From Oricola cellulosilytica (lineage in GTDB: Bacteria; Pseudomonadota; Alphaproteobacteria; Rhizobiales; Rhizobiaceae), in contig NZ_JAINFK010000009.1 of NCBI RefSeq assembly GCF_019966575.1, forward strand, positions 1 through 64,000: a stretch of 64,000 nucleotides of DNA, in the 5' to 3' direction. A program made the position numbers and the translations under genes. This document shows, piece after piece, positions 44,927-54,184 of this stretch. The notes under the pieces were generated by a model. The model searched no databases. It had not been told where the DNA came from and saw nothing but the letters and a program-made list of their open reading frames with translations. Each line of letters begins with the position of its first letter. Positions within the stretch are counted from its first letter, which is position 1.

Positions 44927-45181
44927 TCAGGTCCGGTACCACCAGAAGGGCTTATCCGCCTCGAATCGCGCTTGCTGGCGCGTGACCCCGATATCGCGAA
45001 GCTGGTCGTCGGTCAGTTCCAGCAGTCGTTTTCGGCTGCGTTGCTTGACGAGACGCGCACGAATAATGACCACGAACACCTTGAACCAAACATGCAGTGG
45101 CACTGCGCCAATGCCGGCAAATGTCCTGTAGCCGATGCGTACAGGGCCATTGTGCGGCACAATTGTATCGATTGACACCAT
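44927..45181 (-). CDS. DUF1127 domain small protein
   Basis: An 84-residue protein starting at ATG 45181, with AGGAAGGG about 8 nt upstream. The C-terminal DUF1127 motif is RLLELTDDQLRDIGVTRQQA, ending in a short aromatic tail FWWYRT. Alphaproteobacterial DUF1127 proteins affect RNA turnover, phosphate and surface traits. It is divergent from the MocR-type regulator gene, with only 82 bp between the starts, suggesting that the regulator controls it. Confidence 0.85.
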   Translation of the reverse strand: MVSIDTIVPHNGPVRIGYRTFAGIGAVPLHVWFKVFVVIIRARLVKQRSRKRLLELTDDQLRDIGVTRQQARFEADKPFWWYRT

Positions 45182-45263
45182 CGTACTGACCCTTCCTGTT
45201 GGAGATTGATACATTGCCTCCCTACATTGACTCGGATTGCCTCTCAATATTAACATTGTCACC

Positions 45264-46694
45264 ATGACAAATTGGCTACCCGATCTGAAAAACGGAGACG
45301 GCCCCCTGTACTTGCGGTTGGCCGGGCGCATTGAAGATGCGATCGAAACAGGCACCCTGCCCTCCGGATCCAAGCTGCCCCCACAGCGCAATCTCGCCTT
45401 CGATCTCGGCGTCACCGTCGGCACAGTGAGCCGCGCATATTCGATTGTGCGAGAGCGCGGCCTGGTTTCAGGCGAAGTCGGGCGCGGCACCTACGTTTCG
45501 GAGCGCGATTCGGGCGATATTCGCCACTCGACGACGAAATACCTTCCCGCGATGCCGGGCAGCGAAAGACCGGCCACACCCCAAGCCGCAATCCCAATGA
45601 CATCGACGGCAGCTGCCGATGTGGGCCAAGGCCGGCTGATTACCGAAATGTTCAGCGCCGCGAGCGTCGATACCGGCTACGCGGGCATCGATTACATCCG
45701 GTCGGTCCCGCCGTCATGGCAAACAGCGGGAAGCGTCTGGCTGGCCCATGGCGGATGGACGCCCGACCCGTCGCTCGTAGTCCCGGTCCTGGGCGTACAT
45801 GCCGGAATCATGGCCGTCGTTTCCGCGGTTTCCGCCATCGGTGACCGAATCGCGTTCGAGGAACTGTGTTATCCCGCCACGCCACGTGCCGTAGCGATGA
45901 CCGGACGCCGCATCGCCCGGCTCAAGTCGACGCCCGACGGCATCGACCCAGAGAACTTCGAGCATGTCTGTGCGCAGCAGCACCCCAAGGCCGTCGTCCT
46001 TGTCGCGACGTTGAACAACCCGACGCTGGGCACGATCCCTGACGAGAACCGTCGCCGGATCATCGAGATCTCCCGCAGATACAATGTCTGGATTATCGAG
46101 GACAACATTTTCGGCGGGCTAAAGAACGATTCCCCGACACCGCTCGCCTCGCTGGCACCGGAACGCACATTCACGCTCGATGGCCTTTCGAAATCGGTAT
46201 CGGCGGGTTTACGATCCGGCTGGGTCTCCTGCCCTCCTGGCTATGTCACGCGCGTGGTGAATGCGCACCGGTTGCTGACGGGGGGCGGACCCTTCCTTCT
46301 CAAGGAGACCTCCACCCGGCTCGTCCTTTCACGGGAGGCGCACAAGATTCGCGACAATGTGCGTCGGGTGATAGCGACACGCGCCAAACTCGCCACCGAA
46401 ACGCTGTCGAATGCGCATCCGGAAGCCGGAGTGCGGAGCGACCCTGACTGCCCGTTCGTCTGGCTCACCGTGCCGGAACCGTGGCTGCCCGGCACATTCT
46501 GCAAAGCGGCGCAGGAAGCCGGAGTTATTGTCGAGGGTGCCGACGAATACAAGGTGGCCTCGCTCGACTATCCATGCCCGAACGTGCGTGTTTCCCTGAC
46601 CGGTCCGCTGACCGACATCAAATTCGAGCGCGGCCTGTCGGTACTGGCGGACCTGCTCTCCTCGCCGGCACTGAATTTCGATTCGATCGAATAG
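45264..46694 (+). CDS. MocR/PdxR-family transcriptional regulator
   Basis: About 476 residues: an N-terminal GntR-type winged helix (about 10-80, LYLRLAGRIEDAIETG and TVGTVSRAYSIV) joined to a fold-type I aminotransferase domain. The PLP lysine is in DGLSKSVSAGLRSGW and the AspAsn region in VVLVATLNNPTLG. MocR proteins sense PLP-linked metabolites and regulate the adjacent gene. An upstream TTG start at 45237 is possible. It sits between purQ and purL, divergent from the DUF1127 gene. Confidence 0.92.
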   Translation: MTNWLPDLKNGDGPLYLRLAGRIEDAIETGTLPSGSKLPPQRNLAFDLGVTVGTVSRAYSIVRERGLVSGEVGRGTYVSERDSGDIRHSTTKYLPAMPGSERPATPQAAIPMTSTAAADVGQGRLITEMFSAASVDTGYAGIDYIRSVPPSWQTAGSVWLAHGGWTPDPSLVVPVLGVHAGIMAVVSAVSAIGDRIAFEELCYPATPRAVAMTGRRIARLKSTPDGIDPENFEHVCAQQHPKAVVLVATLNNPTLGTIPDENRRRIIEISRRYNVWIIEDNIFGGLKNDSPTPLASLAPERTFTLDGLSKSVSAGLRSGWVSCPPGYVTRVVNAHRLLTGGGPFLLKETSTRLVLSREAHKIRDNVRRVIATRAKLATETLSNAHPEAGVRSDPDCPFVWLTVPEPWLPGTFCKAAQEAGVIVEGADEYKVASLDYPCPNVRVSLTGPLTDIKFERGLSVLADLLSSPALNFDSIE

Positions 46695-46813
46695 CACCGC
46701 GCAAGGGAGGAATCCCCACCTATCCTCCGGCGAGTCCACTGCGGCGCTTGTGCACCGCACGGACCGGATGGTAGCAGGAAATTTCTCCGAAAAACCCGAG
46801 ACGCCCAGTCATC

Positions 46814-49051
46814 ATGACAATTCGAAATTCGATTCCCATTACGCCGGAACTCGTTGAAGCCCATGGCATCACCCCGGAAGAGTACGAACGCATTAGAGAC
46901 CTGACCGGTCGCGAGCCGACGTTCACCGAACTGGGTATCTGGTCGGCGATGTGGAACGAGCACTGTTCGTACAAATCGTCAAAGAAATGGCTGAAGACGC
47001 TACCGACGACCGGGCCCCAAGTCATCCAGGGCCCCGGAGAGAATGCTGGTGTCGTCGATATCGGCGACGGCGAATGTGTTGTCTTCAAGATGGAGAGCCA
47101 TAACCACCCCTCCTATATCGAGCCCTATCAGGGAGCGGCGACCGGCGTCGGCGGTATCCTGCGCGACGTGTTCACCATGGGCGCACGTCCGGTGGCGGCA
47201 ATGAACGCACTGCGGTTCGGCGAGCCGGAACATCCCAAGACCCGCCATCTCGTATCCGGCGTCGTTTCAGGCGTGGGCGGATATGGCAACTCGTTTGGCG
47301 TACCGACCGTTGGCGGCGAGGTCGAGTTCGACGCCCGCTACAACGGCAACTGCCTCGTCAATGCGTTTGCGGCAGGCATCGCCCGAACGGATGCGATCTT
47401 CCTATCGGAAGCCAAGGGCGTGGGCCTGCCGGTGGTCTACCTCGGCGCCAAGACCGGCCGCGACGGGGTTGGTGGCGCCACCATGGCATCAGCGGAATTC
47501 GGCGACGACATCGATCAGAAGCGGCCTACCGTACAGGTCGGCGATCCGTTCACGGAGAAATGCCTGCTCGAAGCCTGCCTAGAACTGATGACGTCCGGCG
47601 CGGTCATCGCCATCCAGGACATGGGCGCCGCCGGCCTGACCTGCTCGGCGGTCGAGATGGGCGCAAAGGGCGATCTTGGCATCGAACTTGATCTCGACAA
47701 GGTGCCGGTGCGCGAAGAACGGATGAGCGCCTACGAGATGATGCTGTCCGAAAGCCAGGAGCGTATGCTCATGGTGCTGCGCCCGGAAAAGGAAAACGAG
47801 GCGAAAGCGATCTTCGCGAAATGGGGCCTCGATTTCGCCATTGTCGGAAGAACAACGGACGACCTCCGGTTCCGGATACTGCATCAGGGCGAGGAGGTCG
47901 CCAACCTGCCGATCAAGGAACTGGGCGACGAAGCACCCGAATATGACCGTCCCTGGATCGAGCCCGGCGCGTGGCAGGCGATCGACGCCTCCCAGTTCCC
48001 CGAACCCGACGATTATGCAGATGCTATCCTGCAAGTTCTCGGATCGGCCAATATGTGTTCGAAGCGCTGGGTCTGGGAGCAGTACGATACCCTGATCCAA
48101 GGGAACTCGCTGCAACTGCCCGGAGGCGATGCCGGTGTGGTGCGGGTTGACGGACACGAGACGAAAGCTCTGGCTTTCTCTTCCGACGTCACGCCCCGCT
48201 ACTGCGAGGCCGACCCCTTTGAGGGCGGCAAGCAGGCAGTGGCGGAATGCTGGCGAAACCTGACGGCGGTCGGTGCCGAACCTCTCGCTTCGACCGACAA
48301 TCTCAATTTCGGCAATCCCGAACGCCCGGAAATCATGGGGCAACTGGTCCGCGCGATCGCGGGGATCGGCGAAGCATGTGAAGCGCTTGGTTTTCCGATC
48401 GTGTCCGGGAACGTGTCGCTCTACAACGAGACCAATGGCGAAGCGATCTTGCCGACGCCCACCATTGCCGGCGTCGGACTTCTGCCGGATTATTCGGTAA
48501 TGGCGCGCATATCGGCGATGCAGGAGGGCGACGCGATCTTCCTGCTCGGCGGCGCCGGCAGCCATCTCGGCCAGTCGATTTACAACCGCATCGTCAACGG
48601 TCGTGCCGACGGCCCGCCCCCGCCGGTCGATCTTTTCGCCGAGAGACATAACGGCGACTTCGTTCGTTCGGCGATCCGTAACGGACAAGTCACTGCCTGC
48701 CATGACATTTCAGACGGCGGCATGGTTATCGCCTTGGCCGAGATGTGCATCGCTTCCGGCAAGGGAGCCGTCATCGACGCCGGAGAGACGGCGCCGCCGC
48801 ATGCTCTCCTTTTCGGGGAAGATCAGGCCCGCTATCTTGTCACGGTGAAGGCGGAAAACGCCGGGTTTTTCGCGCTGAATGCCGAAGGCGCCGGCGTCCG
48901 TTTTCGGCAACTCGGAACGGTCGGCGGCGAGAGCCTGTCATTGACGGCGCCGGTCGCCATCGCCATATCTGTCACAGAACTGGCCGCCGCGCACGAATCC
49001 TGGTTTCCGGCCTACATGGACCCCGCCGTCCATGCCGAAGCGGCCGAATAG
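46814..49051 (+). CDS. purL: FGAM synthase large subunit PurL
   Basis: The 745-residue synthetase subunit that makes FGAM using ammonia from PurQ. This is the short (PurS/PurQ-dependent) form. Motifs include [35 protein letters not shown]-like GGILRDVF and GNVSLYNET with metal sites. The gene follows MocR by 120 bp and is followed 13 nt later by bolA. Confidence 0.97.
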   Translation: MTIRNSIPITPELVEAHGITPEEYERIRDLTGREPTFTELGIWSAMWNEHCSYKSSKKWLKTLPTTGPQVIQGPGENAGVVDIGDGECVVFKMESHNHPSYIEPYQGAATGVGGILRDVFTMGARPVAAMNALRFGEPEHPKTRHLVSGVVSGVGGYGNSFGVPTVGGEVEFDARYNGNCLVNAFAAGIARTDAIFLSEAKGVGLPVVYLGAKTGRDGVGGATMASAEFGDDIDQKRPTVQVGDPFTEKCLLEACLELMTSGAVIAIQDMGAAGLTCSAVEMGAKGDLGIELDLDKVPVREERMSAYEMMLSESQERMLMVLRPEKENEAKAIFAKWGLDFAIVGRTTDDLRFRILHQGEEVANLPIKELGDEAPEYDRPWIEPGAWQAIDASQFPEPDDYADAILQVLGSANMCSKRWVWEQYDTLIQGNSLQLPGGDAGVVRVDGHETKALAFSSDVTPRYCEADPFEGGKQAVAECWRNLTAVGAEPLASTDNLNFGNPERPEIMGQLVRAIAGIGEACEALGFPIVSGNVSLYNETNGEAILPTPTIAGVGLLPDYSVMARISAMQEGDAIFLLGGAGSHLGQSIYNRIVNGRADGPPPPVDLFAERHNGDFVRSAIRNGQVTACHDISDGGMVIALAEMCIASGKGAVIDAGETAPPHALLFGEDQARYLVTVKAENAGFFALNAEGAGVRFRQLGTVGGESLSLTAPVAIAISVTELAAAHESWFPAYMDPAVHAEAAE

Positions 49052-49064
49052 GAGAACCATTCCG

Positions 49065-49298
49065 ATGCCCATGAACGCCGCCGACATCGAACGCATGATC
49101 AAGGAAGCGATCCCTGACGCTACGGTGACGATCCGCGATCTGGCGGGAGACGGAGACCACTATGCCGCGGAGGTGGTTTCGGCGAGCTTCGAGGGAAAAT
49201 CGCGGGTTCAGCAGCACCAGATGGTCTACCAGGCGTTGCAGGGCAACATGGGTGGTGTGTTGCACGCGCTTGCCCTGCAAACATCCGCCCCCAAATGA
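49065..49298 (+). CDS. bolA: BolA-family protein
   Basis: A 77-residue BolA/IbaG-type protein starting MPMNAADIE, with AGGAG about 10 nt upstream. The conserved class II BolA helix-turn includes FEGKSRVQQHQMVYQAL. BolA proteins form [2Fe-2S]-bridged heterodimers with monothiol glutaredoxins to traffic or sense iron-sulfur clusters. Its partner GrxD is encoded 61 bp downstream, an arrangement usual in rhizobia. Confidence 0.95.
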   Translation: MPMNAADIERMIKEAIPDATVTIRDLAGDGDHYAAEVVSASFEGKSRVQQHQMVYQALQGNMGGVLHALALQTSAPK

Positions 49299-49359
49299 CA
49301 GCCAACACCCACGAGACGAAATGCCGGGCCATTGATCCGGATGCGAAAAGGAAGAAAAG

Positions 49360-49695
49360 ATGAGCGGAATCAAAGATTTCATAGATCAGGAAGTTAAGGC
49401 GAACGACGTCGTTCTCTTCATGAAAGGCACGCCAGGCTTTCCGCAGTGCGGCTTTTCAGGCCAAGTGGTCCAGATCCTCGACTATCTCGGGGTGGACTAC
49501 AAGGGCGTGAACGTGCTCGCTGACGATGAAATCCGTCAGGGTATCAAGGAATACTCGAACTGGCCCACCGTACCTCAGCTCTATGTAAAGGGGGAGTTCG
49601 TAGGCGGCTGCGATATCGTCCGCGAAATGTTCCAGGCAGGTGAGTTGCAAGGGCATTTCGAGGAAAAGGGCGTCTCGGTCAAAGGCGCGGCCTGA
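49360..49695 (+). CDS. grxD: Monothiol glutaredoxin (Grx4)
   Basis: A 111-residue CGFS-type glutaredoxin. The active site is in PQCGFSGQ, followed by [18 protein letters not shown] for glutathione binding. With BolA it probably carries a bridging [2Fe-2S] cluster and reports iron status. AAGGAAG precedes the ATG. It ends the purL-bolA-grxD run. Confidence 0.97.
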   Translation: MSGIKDFIDQEVKANDVVLFMKGTPGFPQCGFSGQVVQILDYLGVDYKGVNVLADDEIRQGIKEYSNWPTVPQLYVKGEFVGGCDIVREMFQAGELQGHFEEKGVSVKGAA

Positions 49696-49698
49696 CTT

Positions 49699-50799
49699 TT
49701 GAGAGCGGTCTCACACCTGAGACCCCTCCCCGCTCCAATTGCCGTCGCCTTCCAGCGGCAAGCAAAATCCTGCACCGATCTTGGGTCGCCCTTCACGGCG
49801 GCCCTCTGCAGTCTAATCGCCTCTCGCGGACTTCCCGACTGTGCCACAAGAGACTGCATTGCCGGATGGCCACCGGAACGCGCGGATTCGCGCTTCGATG
49901 CCCTACCTCTGCGTCTTTGCGGCGCACTTCATTTTCTCGTGCTCTGCGACGCCGACCCGGAACTCGCAGCCGTTTACCCGCCTACGAACGCATCACAGGA
50001 AGACCTCTTCGACGCGGTCGCGGCCGCCATCACCCGACAAGATGTTCCGGTCGCCAGGTTTCTCCGAAGCCCGCCGCAGACCAATGAAGCGGCGCGCTCG
50101 GCTGTGCTGCTGCCGGGTTTTCTGCGGTTGGCGCAGGACCATCCCATGCCACTCGTGCTGTCGGAACTCGGTTCCAGCGCGGGCCTCAACCAGAACTGGC
50201 ACCGCTTCCGATACGACTATGGCTCCTGGGCCTGGGGTGATCCGTCATCTCCCGTGAGGATAAGGTGCGACTGGCCCGGACCGCCGGGAAACTATCTTCA
50301 AAAGGTGGACGTGCGGGCGAGCCGGGGCTGCGACATTGCCACCTTTCCCATCGATCGTGGCGCCGACCGCATGAAACTCAGATCGTACGTGTGGCCAGAC
50401 CAGCCGGCACGTCACCAACGCCTCAACGGCGCGCTTCGGATAGCGGCCGACCACCCACCGAAAGTCGATCGGGCGAGGGCGTGCGATTGGATAGGAAAGC
50501 GGCTGGCAGAGCGAAAGCAGGGGCGGCTGCACGTCATCTTTCACACAATCATGTGGCAATACATGCCGGCCGAGGAGCAACTGTGGGTTGAGGACCTGAT
50601 CAGGGAAGCCGGCGCACGGGCTAGTCGCGACGCGCCATTGGCATGGCTGCGGCTCGAAACCGATGGCGATCCGGACGGAGCAGCGCTGCACGTCACCACA
50701 TGGTCAGGCCTCCCAGATGACGGGAAGACCCGGCTTCTGGCGCGCGCCGATTTTCATGGCCGATGGATCAAACCGGCGATCGGTCTTGCTGCCGAATAG
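49699..50799 (+). CDS. DUF2332 family protein
   Basis: A 366-residue protein of the DUF2332 family (proteins of about 350 residues, function unknown). The family-typical segments GSPFTAALC, LVLSELGSSAGLNQNWHRF and HVIFHTIMWQYM are visible. The ELGSSAGLN motif resembles an AdoMet-binding loop, so a methyltransferase-like fold is possible; that is inference. It starts at a TTG 3 nt after the grxD stop. No signal peptide. Confidence 0.82.
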   Translation: MRAVSHLRPLPAPIAVAFQRQAKSCTDLGSPFTAALCSLIASRGLPDCATRDCIAGWPPERADSRFDALPLRLCGALHFLVLCDADPELAAVYPPTNASQEDLFDAVAAAITRQDVPVARFLRSPPQTNEAARSAVLLPGFLRLAQDHPMPLVLSELGSSAGLNQNWHRFRYDYGSWAWGDPSSPVRIRCDWPGPPGNYLQKVDVRASRGCDIATFPIDRGADRMKLRSYVWPDQPARHQRLNGALRIAADHPPKVDRARACDWIGKRLAERKQGRLHVIFHTIMWQYMPAEEQLWVEDLIREAGARASRDAPLAWLRLETDGDPDGAALHVTTWSGLPDDGKTRLLARADFHGRWIKPAIGLAAE

Positions 50800-50867
50800 A
50801 ACTCGCGCCGGTAGACATCACCATCTGCAGAGCCTTATCTGCGGCCAGCAGAAGAGGAGTTAGCGCG

Positions 50868-51332
50868 ATGAACTGGACCGTCTATCTTTCCGGGGAGATT
50901 CACACTGACTGGCGCGATCAGATAGAATCCGGCGTCAGGAAGGCCGGGTTGACGGTCACACTTACCGGTCCCGTCACCCACCATGAAGCCTCCGACGACT
51001 GCGGGGTCGCAATTCTGGGTGCGGAGGCCGACAAATTCTGGCACGATCACAAGGGAGCGCAGATCAACGCAATTCGCACGCGTTCGCTTCTCGCGGAAGC
51101 AGACATCGTCGTCGTGCGCTTCGGCGAGAAGTACAAACAGTGGAACGCAGCATTCGATGCCGGCTATGCCAGCGCTCTCGGCAAGCCGTTGATCGTCATG
51201 CATCAAGACGAGCACGCGCACGCGCTGAAGGAGGTCGACGCGGCCGCACTGGCCGTCACCAAGACACCGGATCAGGTGGTTGAAATCCTGCGCTATGTCA
51301 CAAACGGCAAATTGGCGGGTTACACCGATTAA
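50868..51332 (+). CDS. YtoQ family protein
   Basis: A 154-residue protein of the YtoQ family. WTVYLSGEIHTDWR begins the fold and VRFGEKYKQWNAAFDAGYAS follows. It resembles nucleoside 2-deoxyribosyltransferase-like folds, but the reaction is unproven. GAGGAG lies 9 nt before the ATG. It precedes the dioxygenase gene by 130 bp. Confidence 0.85.
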   Translation: MNWTVYLSGEIHTDWRDQIESGVRKAGLTVTLTGPVTHHEASDDCGVAILGAEADKFWHDHKGAQINAIRTRSLLAEADIVVVRFGEKYKQWNAAFDAGYASALGKPLIVMHQDEHAHALKEVDAAALAVTKTPDQVVEILRYVTNGKLAGYTD

Positions 51333-51462
51333 TCGCGGGCACCAGGCGATCGCGTCGTTTCAACGTTATGTCGATGGCGTCATGTCCCGTGTCGCCGTTG
51401 TTCTACCCTCTGGCTGCAATTTCGCTATCGTCCTTGCCGTGAAGAAACGAACGGGAGGATAA

Positions 51463-52650
51463 ATGGGTACCCTTGATATACGTCTTTTCGGGATGGACCC
51501 AGCGCGGGGCTTTCTGGGAGCGCCGGGCTTAGCCGAGACTCCGCTGCCAGAGGTCTGCGAAGCGGTCGTCGAGGCGGGACAGGTGTTGCCGGATCTCCTG
51601 GTTTCGGACCAATTGCGGGCGAGACTGGCCGCGCTGCCCGATCCTGTCTCCGACTCCCTGCTGCGCGAAGCACCGGAGGACAAACTCCGGGCACTAATGG
51701 TGCGCTATTCCTTCCTTGTGCAAGCCTACGTCTGGGCCGACGCGGAAGATCCGGCACACGCACTTCCGGCCAGTCTAGCCGTGCCCATCTGGCGGCTGGC
51801 GGGCCGGCTGGGACGCAAGCCGCTCCTGCTCTATGCCGGCTACGTTCTGGACAATTGGGCAATGATTGATGAAGCGGGACCCTCGGAACTCGGCAACATT
51901 CGCATGGTGCAGAAATTCCTCGCCGGCAAGGATGAAGCGTGGTTCGTTCTCGTTCACGTCGCGATCGAAGCCGAGGCCGGACGCGCATTGGGGTTGTTCG
52001 ATCCGATTGTGGAAGCGGCGCGCGACGGCGACGCCACGCGCCTGGAAACCCTGTTTGCCGACATGGACAGGATCTGGACCGAGATCAACTCGATCTTCGA
52101 TCGGATGCCGGAAGCTTGCGACCCTTACATCTATTTCAACCGCGTGCGCCCCTACATTCATGGGTGGAAAGACAATCCGGCTCTGCCCGGTGGTATCGTC
52201 TATGAGGGTGTCCATGAGTCCGGTGGAAGGCCGATGGCCTTTCGCGGCCAAACGGGCTCGCAATCCTCGATCGTACCTGCGATGGACGCATTGTTGCAGA
52301 TCGGACACGAGGACGATCCCCTCAAAGCATTTCTCGACGACCTTCACGCATACAGGCCGCCGGAACACCGCCGGTTCATAGAAACAGCGCGAGCTGTCAG
52401 CACGGTTCGCGAAGCAGTGATGACCGCGCGATCTGCGCCCCTTACAGAAGGCTACAATCAGATTGTACGGCAAGTTGTGCGGTTCCGAACCCGGCACCTC
52501 GAATATGCCGCCTCCTACATTCACAAGCAATCGCGTACGGGCTCGGGGAACGACACGGAAGTCGGCACCGGCGGAACGCCGTTCATGAAGTATCTGAAGA
52601 AACACCGCGACGAGTCGGAAAAGCATCTGCTTGCCACTGGCACGCAATAG
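51463..52650 (+). CDS. Indoleamine 2,3-dioxygenase-like heme protein
   Basis: A 395-residue protein matching the IDO fold. A helical N-terminal third is followed by VYEGVHESGG and GQTGSQSSIV near the substrate pocket. The proximal heme ligand is probably His345 in RTRHLEYAASYI, and GTGGTPFMKYLKK is the C-terminal active-site loop. IDO opens the indole ring of tryptophan with O2 to N-formylkynurenine. GGGAGG precedes the ATG. No kynurenine pathway gene is nearby, so a non-tryptophan indole is also possible. Confidence 0.85.
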   Translation: MGTLDIRLFGMDPARGFLGAPGLAETPLPEVCEAVVEAGQVLPDLLVSDQLRARLAALPDPVSDSLLREAPEDKLRALMVRYSFLVQAYVWADAEDPAHALPASLAVPIWRLAGRLGRKPLLLYAGYVLDNWAMIDEAGPSELGNIRMVQKFLAGKDEAWFVLVHVAIEAEAGRALGLFDPIVEAARDGDATRLETLFADMDRIWTEINSIFDRMPEACDPYIYFNRVRPYIHGWKDNPALPGGIVYEGVHESGGRPMAFRGQTGSQSSIVPAMDALLQIGHEDDPLKAFLDDLHAYRPPEHRRFIETARAVSTVREAVMTARSAPLTEGYNQIVRQVVRFRTRHLEYAASYIHKQSRTGSGNDTEVGTGGTPFMKYLKKHRDESEKHLLATGTQ

Positions 52651-52723
52651 TCCCGGCGGTTACCCAGGGGTTGGCCGGAGTTACCCTTTCCGGCGCGGCC
52701 CCGGTCAACAATGAGAGAGCGCG

Positions 52724-53965
52724 ATGAAAGAGACGGTGACGCCGATAACGATACCGCGCGCCGAGTTCATCGCAATGATGGCTGGCCTCATGGCGTTGAA
52801 CGCGCTGGCAATCGACATCATTCTACCCGCTTTTCCCAACATCACGGCCGACTACGCCATCGAGGGAAACTCCATCCAATACACCCTGCTTTCCTATATC
52901 CTCGGTTTCGGAGCGGCGCAGCTGTTCTTCGGACCGATTGCGGACCGCTTTGGACGGCGACTTCCCTTGTTCGCAGGACTTGCCATCTACATCGCATGCT
53001 CGTTCGCCGGAGCGTTCGCTCCGACATTCGGAGCGCTTTTGCTGTTGCGTTTTATCCAAGGTATTGGCGCGGCCGGAACGCGCGTGATTGCGTTGGCCGT
53101 TGTGCGCGACACCCATGCAGGCCGAGACATGGCAGCGACGATGTCCCTGGTTATGATGGTGTTTATGATCGTTCCGATCATCGCGCCAATGACCGGACAA
53201 GGCATCATCCTCCTCGCTCCCTGGCCCTACATCTTCACCTTCATGGCGGCTCTTGCGACTTTCATGTCGCTGTGGTGCGCCATGCGCCTGAGAGAGACGC
53301 TGAACCCGTCTAACCGGCGGGAGTTAACAGTCAGCACCGTGCTACAGGGGTTCATGCTCGTCGTGTCGAACCGCATTTCGCTTTTCTACACGCTCGCAAC
53401 CGCCTTCTTCTTCGGATCGCTGTTCGCATTTCTCAACACCGCGCAGCCAATCTACGTCGAGATCTACAACCTCGGAGCGAGGTTTCCGTTCGTCTTCGCG
53501 GTGGTCGCGGTCCTGATGGCTATCACATCCTTTTCCAATGCCCGTTTTGTCGGACGATTCGGCATGCGCCGCCTCTCGCACGCAGCGCTCGTCGCGCATT
53601 TCGTCCTGAGCGTAGCGGCGACGCTGATCTTTTCGACCGGACCCGTTCCGCTATGGCTGTTTCTCACCACGATCGCCCTGATCATGCCGCTATTCGGGCT
53701 GGTGGGCGCGAACTTTAACTCCATCGCAATGGAGCCGCTCGGCCGAGTCGCCGGAACGGCATCCTCCGTTCTCGGTTTCACGCAGACCGTCGGCGGCGGA
53801 ATCATCGGCGCAGTGATCGGACAGGCGTATAACGGCACGGTCTTTCCCTTGATGGCCGGGATTACTGCCGTGTCTTTCATCTCTCTCGCTCTGGTGTTCG
53901 TCGCCGAAAATGGTCGATTGTTCGGCGTCGCCCAGGACGGTGCGGCCACGAAAGCGGCTGAATAA
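52724..53965 (+). CDS. MFS drug-resistance exporter (Bcr/CflA-like)
   Basis: A 413-residue major facilitator with about twelve helices. The loop 2-3 motif appears as GPIADRFGRRLPLFAG, and IDIILPAFPNITADY at the first helix is typical of the Bcr/CflA (DHA1) branch. It probably exports a drug, amino acid or catabolite by proton antiport. It lies 73 bp after the dioxygenase gene on the same strand, so it may move a substrate or product of that enzyme; this is inference. Confidence 0.9.
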   Translation: MKETVTPITIPRAEFIAMMAGLMALNALAIDIILPAFPNITADYAIEGNSIQYTLLSYILGFGAAQLFFGPIADRFGRRLPLFAGLAIYIACSFAGAFAPTFGALLLLRFIQGIGAAGTRVIALAVVRDTHAGRDMAATMSLVMMVFMIVPIIAPMTGQGIILLAPWPYIFTFMAALATFMSLWCAMRLRETLNPSNRRELTVSTVLQGFMLVVSNRISLFYTLATAFFFGSLFAFLNTAQPIYVEIYNLGARFPFVFAVVAVLMAITSFSNARFVGRFGMRRLSHAALVAHFVLSVAATLIFSTGPVPLWLFLTTIALIMPLFGLVGANFNSIAMEPLGRVAGTASSVLGFTQTVGGGIIGAVIGQAYNGTVFPLMAGITAVSFISLALVFVAENGRLFGVAQDGAATKAAE

Positions 53966-54184
53966 AGCGCCCGATCCGCTTAAACTGCGAAATCTCGCAG
54001 GACCGATTTACGATCGCTTAAAGTCACCCGGCGAGAGTTCGCCTATCAAGCATGTCCCGCAATCCGCCTAGGAAAGGCCGGTTGCCGCATGAGCACAGGG
54101 GGCATGGCGCGCGCAGCCGCATGTCTTCCGAATGCTTTCGGCGAACCTGATGGCGCCGACATGTCTCAAAGGACACGCTCCTCG

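Noticed and set aside
47579-48703. 374-codon minus-strand open frame inside purL
   Set aside because: Antisense shadow of a well-conserved gene; no start signal or recognisable domain.
53985-54000. CTGCGA-AATC-TCGCAG inverted repeat after the MFS gene as a terminator
   Set aside because: The 6-bp stem is perfect but no T-run follows on either side, so termination is not supported.
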